This document shows, piece by piece, positions 1 to 6,407 of a stretch of 8,611 bases of DNA. A program made the position numbers and the translations under genes. The stretch is taken from the NCBI GenBank assembly GCA_035512995.1, contig DATKCY010000243.1:1-8611 (forward strand), given 5' to 3'. Origin of the DNA: Thermohalobaculum sp035512995. Its GTDB lineage: Bacteria > Pseudomonadota > Alphaproteobacteria > Rhodobacterales > Rhodobacteraceae. The notes below the pieces were generated by a model. It was not told the DNA's origin, did not search any database, and worked only from the letters and a program-made list of their open reading frames with translations. Positions within the stretch are counted from its first letter, which is position 1, and every line of letters starts with the position of its first letter.

Positions 1-134
1 CTCCCGGCGCCCGCCGCGCGGCGGGTCTCATGCGGGCCGTCCAGCGACGAGCAAGCTTGGCCGTCGCGGCGGGGCACCGGAAGCGGAAGACTCGCACCAT
101 CGGACACGAACCCTCCAGAGCGGAGGGTGGCCTA
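1..134 (+). other. Upstream region of the permease gene, possibly the 3' end of a preceding gene
   Basis: No gene can be assigned here. A frame open from base 1 runs to a TAA at 133-135 that shares its last A with the permease ATG (TAATG), as in translationally coupled operon genes. Its roughly 44 codons resemble no DppB C-terminus I know, and G/C at third positions is weaker than in the real genes. It could therefore be an intercistronic spacer that is open by chance. The longer frame from ATG 30 would add 35 residues to the permease that look unlike a transporter. A perfect 16-nt GC palindrome (CCCGCCGCGCGGCGGG) lies at 10-25; it could form a 6-bp stem but has no T tract after it. No convincing promoter was seen. 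Confidence 0.4.
110..128 (+). promoter_or_regulatory. Hairpin covering the permease ribosome-binding site
   Basis: ACCCTCC at 110-116 and GGAGGGT at 122-128 are perfect reverse complements separated by the 5-nt loop AGAGC. The right arm contains the GGAGGG Shine-Dalgarno (122-127), seven bases before the ATG at 135. If folded, the stem would block ribosome binding, so translation might depend on ribosomes arriving from an upstream gene. The inverted repeat and its overlap with the ribosome-binding site are read directly; the regulatory role is inference. Confidence 0.5.
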
Positions 135-1058
135 ATGAGCACACTCGCGCTTTTCGGCTGGATCGTCGGGTTGATCGTCGCCGCGGTGGCGGTCTCATGG
201 GTGGTCCGCGCCGGTATCATCGCGGTTGCCTCGGGACGCACGCGCATGGCCCTCCGCACGGCGCCCCTCACGGCCGTGTTCGGGATGATCGTGATCCTGA
301 TCTACGTGATCGTGTCGGTGTTCGCCCCGCTCATCGCGCCCTTCGGGGAGCGCGAGGTGGTGGGCGCGGAATTCCTGCCGTGGGAGGGCGCCCATCTCCT
401 CGGCACCGACAATCTGGGCCGGGACATGTTCACGCGGCTGGTCTACGGCGCGCGGAACACCGTCGGCATCGCGTTCGTGACGACCGGGCTCGCCTTCCTG
501 CTCGGCGCGATCTTCGGGCTGCTGGCGGCGGCGGTCGGCGGCTGGCTCGATTCGGTCCTGAGCCGCATCGTCGACGTGCTGATGGCGATCCCGGCGCTGA
601 TCTTCGCGCTCCTGCTGCTGACGATCATCGGGACCTCGATCACCAACATGATCCTGGTGATCGCGCTGATCGACTCGACGCGCGTATTCCGACTGGCGCG
701 CGCGGTCGCGATGAACATCGTGGTCATGGACTATATCGAGGCGGCGCGACTGCGCGGCGAAGGCTTGTGGCGGCTGATCACGAAGGAGATCCTGCCGAAC
801 GCCTCGGCGCCGCTGGTGGCGGAGTTCGGGCTTCGCTTCTGCTTCGTGTTCCTCGCGATCTCGGCGCTGTCGTTCCTGGGGCTCGGCATCCAGCCGCCGA
901 CGGCGGACTGGGGCTCGATGGTGCGGGACAACGCGACGCTGATCACCTTCGGCGACGTGACCCCGCTGTTGCCCGCGGGCGCGATCGCGCTCCTTACCGT
1001 GGCAGTGAACTTCGTGGTCGACTGGATGCTGCACCGCGCCAGCGGCTTGAAGGAGTGA
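135..1058 (+). CDS. DppC/OppC-type ABC transporter permease
   Basis: This is an inner-membrane permease of a peptide/nickel-family ABC importer, 307 residues from ATG 135. That start is preferred over ATG 30 because GGAGGG lies 7 nt upstream of it and the extra 35 residues are hydrophilic and unlike the family. The OppC hallmark LGTDNLGRDMFTR is at residues 89-101. The EAA loop that docks on the ATPase is at about 202-221, with E202, A203, A204, G208 and the closing LP at 220-221. Hydrophobic spans fall at about 5-27, 46-68, 106-132, 145-168, 172-185, 228-249 and 277-298. The first span looks additional, since DppC-type proteins usually begin with the segment seen here at 46-68. The ATPase gene follows after 4 nt. 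The binding protein and partner permease should lie upstream. The family is certain; the substrate cannot be told. Confidence 0.93.
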   Translation: MSTLALFGWIVGLIVAAVAVSWVVRAGIIAVASGRTRMALRTAPLTAVFGMIVILIYVIVSVFAPLIAPFGEREVVGAEFLPWEGAHLLGTDNLGRDMFTRLVYGARNTVGIAFVTTGLAFLLGAIFGLLAAAVGGWLDSVLSRIVDVLMAIPALIFALLLLTIIGTSITNMILVIALIDSTRVFRLARAVAMNIVVMDYIEAARLRGEGLWRLITKEILPNASAPLVAEFGLRFCFVFLAISALSFLGLGIQPPTADWGSMVRDNATLITFGDVTPLLPAGAIALLTVAVNFVVDWMLHRASGLKE

Positions 1059-1062
1059 GACG

Positions 1063-3042
1063 ATGAGCGATCCGAACGATCCGAAGACCCCGGAGCGTCC
1101 CGATCCCGCGGACACCGGGGCCGGGCCGGCGGACCAGCCGCGCGAGCGGCCGCCCGAGCGCCGGCCGGACCGCGAGGGCGATCCGGTCGATCCGGACCGG
1201 AGTCGCGACGACGGCTTCGTCATCGATCCGGGGGCCGAGGGGCAGGCCGGGGAGGCGACGGGGCCGGGGGCCAGTCCCGGCGCAGGCGACGCGCCGACGG
1301 TGCACGAGGAGGAGGCGCCGGCGGGCAAGCCGGCAGCGGCCGACGAAGCGGCCCCGGACAAGCACACGGACAAGGACGTGATCCTGGAGATCCGCGACCT
1401 GCGCATCGACGGACGCTCCGACGAGACCTGGACCGAGATCATCAAGGGAATGGACCTGACGCTCCGCAAGGGCGAGGTGCTGGGGCTGATCGGCGAGTCC
1501 GGGGCGGGCAAGTCGACGGCGGGTCTGGCCGCGATGGGCTATGTGCGCGACGGCTGCCGCATCTCCGGCGGCAGCATCGTGTTCGACGGCATCGACCTGC
1601 TGAAGGCGTCGGAGGGGCAGCGGCGCCGGCTGCGCGGCGCGCGCATCGCCTATGTGGCGCAGTCGGCCGCCGCGAGCTTCAACCCGGCGCACAAGCTGAT
1701 CGACCAGTACACCGAGGCGCCGGTGCTGCACGACGTGATGAGCCGCAAGCAGGCCGAGGCCGACGCGATCGAGCTTTATCGCGCGATGCGCCTGCCGAAC
1801 CCCGAGGAGATCGGCTTTCGCTACCCGCACCAGGTCTCGGGCGGGCAGCTCCAGCGGGCGATGACCGCGATGGCGATGTCCGCGCGGCCGGACCTGATCA
1901 TCTTCGACGAGCCGACGACCGCGCTCGACGTCACGACCCAGATCGAGGTGCTCTCGGCCATCCGCAACATCGTCAAGGAGTTCGACACGGCAGCGATCTA
2001 CATCACCCACGACCTGGCGGTCGTCGCGCAGATGGCGGACCGGATCAAGGTGCTGCTGCGCGGCGAGCAGGTCGAGGAGGCCGAGACGCGGACGATGCTG
2101 TCCGAGCCGAAGGAGGAGTACACCAAGTCGCTGTGGGCCGTGCGCAGCCATCAGCGCGAGGAGCAGCCGATGGCAGGTCCCGACGAGGTGCCGGTCTGCG
2201 CGGTCGATGGCATCGATGCCTCCTACGGCGTGGTCCCGGTTCTGTTCGACGTGAGCTTCGACATCCACAAGCGGCGGACCGTCGCCGTGGTCGGTGAGTC
2301 CGGTTCGGGCAAGTCGACGGTCGCGCGCGTCATCACGGGGCTGCTGCCGCCGACCAAGGGCGAGATCCGCTTCAACGGCGAGACGTTGCCGGCCGACTAC
2401 CGCAAGCGCACGAAGGATCAGCTACGGCAGGTGCAGATGATCTATCAGTCGGCCGACACCTCGCTGAACCCCAAGCACAGGATCAGCGAGCTGATCGGGC
2501 GGCCGGTGCAGTTCTACATGGGGCTGCGCGGAGCCAAGAAGCGCGAGCGGGTGCGCGAGCTCCTGAGCCTGATCGAGATGGAGCCGGACGCCTACATCGA
2601 CCGGCTGGCGAGCGAGCTGTCAGGCGGGCAGAAGCAGCGCATCGGGATCGCCCGCGCGCTGGCGGCCGAGCCGCAGTTCATCATCTGCGACGAGGTCACG
2701 TCGGCGCTCGATCAGCTGGTGGCGGAGGAAATTCTGAAGCTGCTCGACCGGCTGCAGGACGAGTTCGAGCTGGCCTACATGTTCATCACGCACGACCTGG
2801 CGACCGTGCGGGCGATCGCCGACGAGGTGGTGGTGATGAAGGAGGGCAAGGTGGTCGAGCAGGGGCAGAAGAGCGAGATGTTCCGCCCGCCGCACCACCC
2901 CTATACCGAACTCCTGCTCTCGTCGGTGCCCGAGATGGACCCGGACTGGATGGACGATCTTCTGGCGGCGCGTGCCGAGGGCAAGGCGGGCGCCGCGGAG
3001 ATGGAGATGGACGTCGGCGGCATGGACGCCAAGAAGAAGTAG
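1063..3042 (+). CDS. Fused two-domain peptide ABC transporter ATPase (DppD-DppF type)
   Basis: A 659-residue protein carries both ATPase domains that power the Dpp/Opp-type importer at the inner face of the membrane. The first domain starts near residue 106: Walker A GESGAGKST 144-152, signature SGGQ 259-262, Walker B with D282 and E283, switch H316. The second has Walker A GESGSGKST 411-419, signature SGGQ 520-523, Walker B D543 and E544 (DEV rather than DEP, not unusual for DppF-type domains), and H577. An oligopeptide-transporter C-terminal motif (HHPYTELLLSSVPEMDPDW) follows, then a Met/Asp/Ala tail ending in KKK. Both sites look catalytically intact. Residues 1-105 are an unusual Pro/Asp/Glu/Gly/Arg-rich region predicted to be disordered. 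The start is well supported: AAGGAG at 1050-1055, inside the permease's last codons, lies 7 nt before the ATG. The two genes are clearly co-translated. Confidence 0.95.
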   Translation: MSDPNDPKTPERPDPADTGAGPADQPRERPPERRPDREGDPVDPDRSRDDGFVIDPGAEGQAGEATGPGASPGAGDAPTVHEEEAPAGKPAAADEAAPDKHTDKDVILEIRDLRIDGRSDETWTEIIKGMDLTLRKGEVLGLIGESGAGKSTAGLAAMGYVRDGCRISGGSIVFDGIDLLKASEGQRRRLRGARIAYVAQSAAASFNPAHKLIDQYTEAPVLHDVMSRKQAEADAIELYRAMRLPNPEEIGFRYPHQVSGGQLQRAMTAMAMSARPDLIIFDEPTTALDVTTQIEVLSAIRNIVKEFDTAAIYITHDLAVVAQMADRIKVLLRGEQVEEAETRTMLSEPKEEYTKSLWAVRSHQREEQPMAGPDEVPVCAVDGIDASYGVVPVLFDVSFDIHKRRTVAVVGESGSGKSTVARVITGLLPPTKGEIRFNGETLPADYRKRTKDQLRQVQMIYQSADTSLNPKHRISELIGRPVQFYMGLRGAKKRERVRELLSLIEMEPDAYIDRLASELSGGQKQRIGIARALAAEPQFIICDEVTSALDQLVAEEILKLLDRLQDEFELAYMFITHDLATVRAIADEVVVMKEGKVVEQGQKSEMFRPPHHPYTELLLSSVPEMDPDWMDDLLAARAEGKAGAAEMEMDVGGMDAKKK

Positions 3043-3103
3043 CGGCCGTCGCGGTGGCGGGGCGAGCGGCGGCCTCGGCCGGCGCTGAACGGTAGGGCGG
3101 GGC

Positions 3104-3961
3104 ATGTCGACGCGGAGCACGATCTCGAAGAAGGCGGCGATCAGCGATCCCGGCGAGGGCACGCGGCGCCGGCGCATGACCGTGCCGGACTTCATGGCGC
3201 GAAAGGGGGCTGAGCCGCTGGTGTGCCTGACCTCCTACACGGCGCATGTCGCGCGGCTCTGCGACCGGGTGTGCGACCTGCTGCTGGTCGGCGACAGCCT
3301 CGGCATGGTCATCCACGGCATGGAGAACACGCTGGGCGTGACGCTCGAGCACATGATCATGCACGGGCAGGCGGTCGTGCGTGGCGCCGAGAAGGCGCTG
3401 GTCGTGGTCGACATGCCGTTCGGCAGCTTCGAGGAGTCGCCCGAGCTCGCGTTCCGCAATGCGAGCCGGGTGATCAAGGAGACGGGATGCCACGCCGTGA
3501 AGCTCGAGGGCGGGGTCGAGATGGCGCCGACGATCCGCTATCTCGCGACCCGCGGCATCCCCGTCATGGCGCATATCGGCCTGATGCCGCAGGCGATGAA
3601 CACGGCTGGCGGCTTCCGCGCGATCCGCGACGAGGCGCACTGGAAGCAGGTGATCGATGACGGCAAGGCGGTGGAGGCGGCCGGCGCCTTCTCGGTCGTG
3701 ATCGAGGGGGTCGCGGCGCCGCTCGCCGACCGGATCACCGAGACCCTGGGGATTCCGACGATCGGCATCGGCGCCTCGGTCAACTGCGACGGCCAGATCC
3801 TGGTGTTCGAGGACATGGTCGGCCTGCTGCCCCGGGTGCCGACCTTCGTGAAGCGCTACGGCACCATGGAGGAGATGATCGTCGAGGCGATCGACGCCTA
3901 TGCAGGCGAGGTGCGCAGCCGGACCTTCCCGAGCGAGGAGCATACCTACAAGCCGAAATGA
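3104..3961 (+). CDS. panB: 3-methyl-2-oxobutanoate hydroxymethyltransferase (ketopantoate hydroxymethyltransferase)
   Basis: PanB transfers a hydroxymethyl group from 5,10-methylenetetrahydrofolate to 3-methyl-2-oxobutanoate, giving ketopantoate for pantothenate and CoA synthesis in the cytosol. The 285 residues cover a full TIM-barrel PanB. Metal- and substrate-binding positions are present: D64 in VGDSLGM, D103 in VVDMPFG, K133 and E135 in KLEGG, and the catalytic-type glutamate E201 in VIEGV. GIPTIGIGAS and the C-terminal PSEEHTY also fit. The barrel starts near residue 25 (MTVPDF), after a basic Ser/Arg-rich leader. ATG 3104 is kept because it has a G-rich stretch just upstream, but ATG 3176 is possible. 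The loop after GLMPQ reads GGFRAIRDEA, lacking the glycine and apparently two residues of the GGYKVQGRG loop in E. coli. The gene lies 61 nt after the transporter ATPase, and panC is not adjacent. Confidence 0.94.
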   Translation: MSTRSTISKKAAISDPGEGTRRRRMTVPDFMARKGAEPLVCLTSYTAHVARLCDRVCDLLLVGDSLGMVIHGMENTLGVTLEHMIMHGQAVVRGAEKALVVVDMPFGSFEESPELAFRNASRVIKETGCHAVKLEGGVEMAPTIRYLATRGIPVMAHIGLMPQAMNTAGGFRAIRDEAHWKQVIDDGKAVEAAGAFSVVIEGVAAPLADRITETLGIPTIGIGASVNCDGQILVFEDMVGLLPRVPTFVKRYGTMEEMIVEAIDAYAGEVRSRTFPSEEHTYKPK

Positions 3962-4023
3962 CCCTTTGATCGGCGGGCGCGCCACGATACACCCCCGAGC
4001 CGTGGTCTCAGGCGAGGTGCAGG

Positions 4024-4665
4024 GTGAGCGAGAGCGACAGCTTTATCCAGGAAGTGAGCGAGGAAATCCGGCAGGACCGGATGTACAAGCTCTGGAAGCG
4101 CTACGCGCCGTTCGTGATCGGCGCGATCGTCGTCATCGTGGGCGCGGCGGCGGTCTGGAACTGGATGCAGCACCGCGCGGTGCTCGAGGCGCGCGAGACC
4201 GGCGGGGCGTTCATCGCGGCCGAGTTCGGCTCGGTCGAGGCGCAGGAGGCGCTGGTGGACCGGATCGACGACGAGGCGGAGGTGGTGGCGCGGCTTCGCC
4301 TGGCGTCGTCGCTCCTGGTGAACGATCAGGCGGGCCGGGCGGCCGAGGTCTACCGCGAGGTGGCCGAACGGGAGGACCTGGCGCCGGCCTATCGGCACCT
4401 GGCGGTGCTGAACGCGGTCAGGCTCGAGGCCGAGGGCGGGGAGGCCGGGGCGCTGGCAGGCGAGCTGGCGCCGCTGGTCGAGGAGGGCGCGCCCTACCGC
4501 CCGCTGGCGCTCGAGCTGCGCGCGATGCTGCGGCTGCAGGCCGGGGATGCCGCGGCGGCGCGCGAGGACCTGGAGGCGGTGCTGGCGGGGCCGGTGACGG
4601 CCGAGACCAGACAGCGCGCGAGCGGGCTGCTGGCGGCGCTGGAGCCGGCGGCCGCGGCGGAGTAG
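4024..4665 (+). CDS. YfgM-like TPR-domain membrane protein
   Basis: A 213-residue protein has a short charged cytoplasmic N-terminus (SFIQEVSEEIRQDRMYKLWK), one transmembrane segment at about 28-48, and an Ala/Glu/Leu-rich helical domain (55-213) with TPR-like helix pairs, for example around LLVNDQAGRAAEVYREVAE. This layout matches the YfgM/TPR-like family (PF09976 type). In E. coli, YfgM binds the SecYEG translocon and periplasmic chaperones. The basic KLWKRY before the membrane span predicts the N-terminus inside and the TPR domain in the periplasm. The start is a GTG at 4024, with GGCGAGG at 4011-4017 as a plausible ribosome-binding site; no in-frame ATG precedes it after panB. In E. coli yfgM is followed by bamB and der, and the same order is suggested here, though the bamB position holds only a short lipoprotein gene. 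The molecular role is inferred from family and context. Confidence 0.82.
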   Translation: MSESDSFIQEVSEEIRQDRMYKLWKRYAPFVIGAIVVIVGAAAVWNWMQHRAVLEARETGGAFIAAEFGSVEAQEALVDRIDDEAEVVARLRLASSLLVNDQAGRAAEVYREVAEREDLAPAYRHLAVLNAVRLEAEGGEAGALAGELAPLVEEGAPYRPLALELRAMLRLQAGDAAAAREDLEAVLAGPVTAETRQRASGLLAALEPAAAAE

Positions 4666-4702
4666 GCTGGCGACCGGGCCGGCCAGTCGGGATGGGACAA
4701 CG

Positions 4703-4891
4703 ATGACGGGACTTCTTCGTGCTTCGCTGCTGGGGCTGGCGATCCTCGCCGGCGGCTGCGGCATGTTCGACGACGACGAGGAGCGGCTGGAGGGCGAGCG
4801 GATTCCGGTCCGCGCGGCCGTCAGCGGATACGGCGCGCAGCCGGCCCCGGCGGTGCCGGCGGTGGCCGAGACCGAGACCGAGCAGAACTGA
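4703..4891 (+). CDS. Small lipoprotein in the bamB position; likely BamB leader remnant without the propeller
   Basis: A 62-residue protein has a signal peptide with one Arg, a hydrophobic core (LLGLAILAGG) and a lipobox-like AGGC giving a lipidated Cys19. The acidic stretch MFDDDEERLEGERIPVRAAV follows, then a Pro/Ala-rich tail ending in TETEQN and TGA. The part after the cysteine, especially LEGERIPVR, resembles the start of alphaproteobacterial BamB proteins as I recall them (Cys, acidic linker, LPGER-type motif). BamB is the beta-propeller lipoprotein of the outer-membrane Bam complex and is normally about 400-450 residues. The gene sits between the yfgM-like gene and der, where bamB is expected, and has a possible ribosome-binding GGGA at 4694-4697. 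No propeller sequence is present, and only 115 bp separate the stop from der. It may be a truncated relic or a functional mini-lipoprotein. Start and lipoprotein nature are fairly sure; descent from BamB is inference. Confidence 0.6.
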   Translation: MTGLLRASLLGLAILAGGCGMFDDDEERLEGERIPVRAAVSGYGAQPAPAVPAVAETETEQN

Positions 4892-4908
4892 GCCCGCGCT
4901 GGCGGGCT
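4891..4908 (+). terminator. Stem-loop directly after the small lipoprotein gene
   Basis: AGCCCGC (4891-4897) and GCGGGCT (4902-4908) form a perfect 7-bp stem with the 4-nt loop GCTG, beginning on the last base of the lipoprotein stop codon. There is no T tract downstream, so a standard Rho-independent terminator is not supported. It could stabilise the 3' end of the upstream message or be a weak terminator before der. The inverted repeat is seen directly; its function is a guess. Confidence 0.35.
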
Positions 4909-4981
4909 GTGGCGGGCCCGGCGCCGCGCGTGCCGTGGCTTGGCCCAGGGCGCGGCGCTGAAGCGCCGCTTGCCGGGGGCC

Positions 4982-5006
4982 GGGGGCGGCCTTAGAAGCG
5001 GCCCCC
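4982..5006 (+). promoter_or_regulatory. Inverted repeat abutting the der start codon
   Basis: GGGGGC (4982-4987) and GCCCCC (5001-5006) are reverse complements around a 13-nt loop, with the right arm touching the der ATG at 5007. The loop carries the only weak Shine-Dalgarno-like bases (AGAAG, 4994-4998). A GGCC/GGCC pairing inside is an alternative fold. In such GC-rich DNA a 6-bp repeat can arise by chance, so a role in der translation is only a possibility. Confidence 0.25.
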
Positions 5007-6371
5007 ATGTCGCTCACCGTCGCCATCATCGGACGGCCGAACGTCGGCAAGTCCACGCTGTTCAACCGCCTGGTCGGCAAGCGGCTGGCGCTGGTCGACG
5101 ACCAGCCCGGGGTCACGCGCGATCTGCGCGAGGGCTCGGCGCGGCTGGGCGATCTCGCGTTCCGGGTGATCGACACCGCCGGGCTCGAGGAGGTCGAGGA
5201 CGCGAGCCTGCCGGGGCGGATGCGGAAGCTCACCGAGCGGGCGATCGACGAGGCCGATCTCTGCCTCTTCCTGATCGACGCGCGGGCGGGCGTGACCCCG
5301 ACCGACGAGGTGCTGGCGGAGCTCCTGAGGAAGCGCGAGGCCGCGGTGATCCTGGCAGCCAACAAGGCCGAGGGACGCGCCGGCGAGGCCGGGATGCTCG
5401 AGGCCTATGCGCTGGGGCTGGGCGAGCCCCTGGCGCTGTCGGCCGAGCACGGCGAGGGGATGGGAGAGCTCCACGAGGTGCTCGCGCCCCATGTCGCGCG
5501 CGCGACGGCGGCCGAGGCGAGCCGCGAGCGCGAGGTGCTCGACGATCCGCTGGCGGAGAACCGGCCGCTGCAGATCGCGGTGATCGGGCGGCCGAACGTC
5601 GGCAAGTCGACGCTGGTCAACCGGCTGCTCGGCGAGGAGCGGCTGCTGACGGGGCCGGAGGCCGGGATCACGCGCGACGCGATCTCGGTCGAGCTCCGCT
5701 GGCGGGATCGCCCGTTCCGGGTGTTCGACACGGCGGGGCTGAGGAAGAAGGCGCGGGTGCAGGAGCGGGTCGAGAAGCTGTCGACCGGCGACACCCTGCG
5801 CGCGGCGCGCTTCGCCGAGGTCGTGATCCTGCTCATGGACGCCGAAAACGCACTCGAGACGCAGGACCTGCGGATCGCCGACCTGGCCGAGCGGGAGGGG
5901 CGCGCGGTGGTCGTGGCGCTCAACAAGTGGGATGCGGTCGAAGGCAAGCAGGCAACGCTGCGCGAGCTCCGCCGCAGGTTCGAGGAGCTGCTGCCGCAGT
6001 TGAAGGGCGCGCCGGTGATCCCTGTCTCGGCCAAGACCGGGCAGGGGCTCGACAAGCTGGGGGCTGCGGTGCTGGAGATGCACGGCGTCTGGAACCGGCG
6101 GGTGACGACGGGCGAGCTCAACCGCTGGCTGGCGGCGCGGCTGGAGGAGCATCCGCCGCCGGCGCCGTCGGGGCGGCGGATCAGGCTGCGCTTCATGACG
6201 CAGGTGAAGGCGCGCCCGCCCAGCTTCGTCGTCTTCTGCTCGCGGCCCGAGGCGCTGCCGCAGAGCTACACGCGATTCCTCGTCAACGGGCTGAGGCGCG
6301 ACTTCGGGCTCCACGGCGTGCCGATCAGGCTGGCGCTCAGGAAGGGCGAGAACCCCTACAAGCGGCGGTAG
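5007..6371 (+). CDS. der: Ribosome biogenesis GTPase Der (EngA)
   Basis: Der is an essential GTPase with two tandem G domains that acts in maturation of the 50S ribosomal subunit. The 454 residues show both domains. Domain 1 has P-loop GRPNVGKS 9-16, DTAG 56-59 and G4 as NKAE 119-122. Domain 2 has P-loop GRPNVGKS 194-201, DTAG 241-244, G4 NKWD 306-309 and SAK 341-343. The C-terminal KH-like domain (about 355-454) ends with GVPIRLALRKGENPYKRR, typical of the family. G4 of domain 1 ends in Glu instead of Asp, which I recall as common in alphaproteobacterial Der. Length and ends are normal. The start is fixed by the N-terminal P-loop beginning at residue 9, although the ribosome-binding site is poor. 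der lies downstream of the yfgM-like and lipoprotein genes and converges on the ClC gene. Confidence 0.97.
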   Translation: MSLTVAIIGRPNVGKSTLFNRLVGKRLALVDDQPGVTRDLREGSARLGDLAFRVIDTAGLEEVEDASLPGRMRKLTERAIDEADLCLFLIDARAGVTPTDEVLAELLRKREAAVILAANKAEGRAGEAGMLEAYALGLGEPLALSAEHGEGMGELHEVLAPHVARATAAEASREREVLDDPLAENRPLQIAVIGRPNVGKSTLVNRLLGEERLLTGPEAGITRDAISVELRWRDRPFRVFDTAGLRKKARVQERVEKLSTGDTLRAARFAEVVILLMDAENALETQDLRIADLAEREGRAVVVALNKWDAVEGKQATLRELRRRFEELLPQLKGAPVIPVSAKTGQGLDKLGAAVLEMHGVWNRRVTTGELNRWLAARLEEHPPPAPSGRRIRLRFMTQVKARPPSFVVFCSRPEALPQSYTRFLVNGLRRDFGLHGVPIRLALRKGENPYKRR

Positions 6372-6376
6372 GTCCG

Positions 6377-6405
6377 CGGGTTGCGGCCAATTGCGGCCAA
6401 GCCCG
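6377..6405. terminator. Imperfect inverted repeat between convergent genes, possible bidirectional terminator
   Basis: The 36-nt gap between the der stop and the ClC stop can fold with CGGG (6377-6380) against CCCG (6402-6405), an inner TT/AA pair and a GGCC/GGCC core, interrupted by bulges. The position between converging genes suits a shared terminator, but the stem is broken and there is no T tract on either strand. The fold comes from reading the bases only, with no energy calculation. Confidence 0.25.
6381..6400. repeat. Perfect tandem duplication of TTGCGGCCAA
   Basis: Two head-to-tail exact copies of the 10-mer TTGCGGCCAA lie at 6381-6390 and 6391-6400, between the der stop and the ClC stop and filling most of that gap. 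The repeat touches no coding sequence. A small replication-slippage duplication is the simplest explanation. Confidence 0.8.
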
Positions 6406-6407
6406 GT

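Noticed and set aside
195..1511. Long minus-strand frames opposite the permease and ATPase genes (also 994-2268 and 2786-3985)
   Set aside because: They are low-complexity shadows opposite genes with clear family motifs and have no ribosome-binding site or recognisable domain.
4692..4706. An ATG at 4692 just before the lipoprotein gene
   Set aside because: It opens a four-codon frame that stops within the lipoprotein start region; the ATG at 4703 begins a proper signal peptide.
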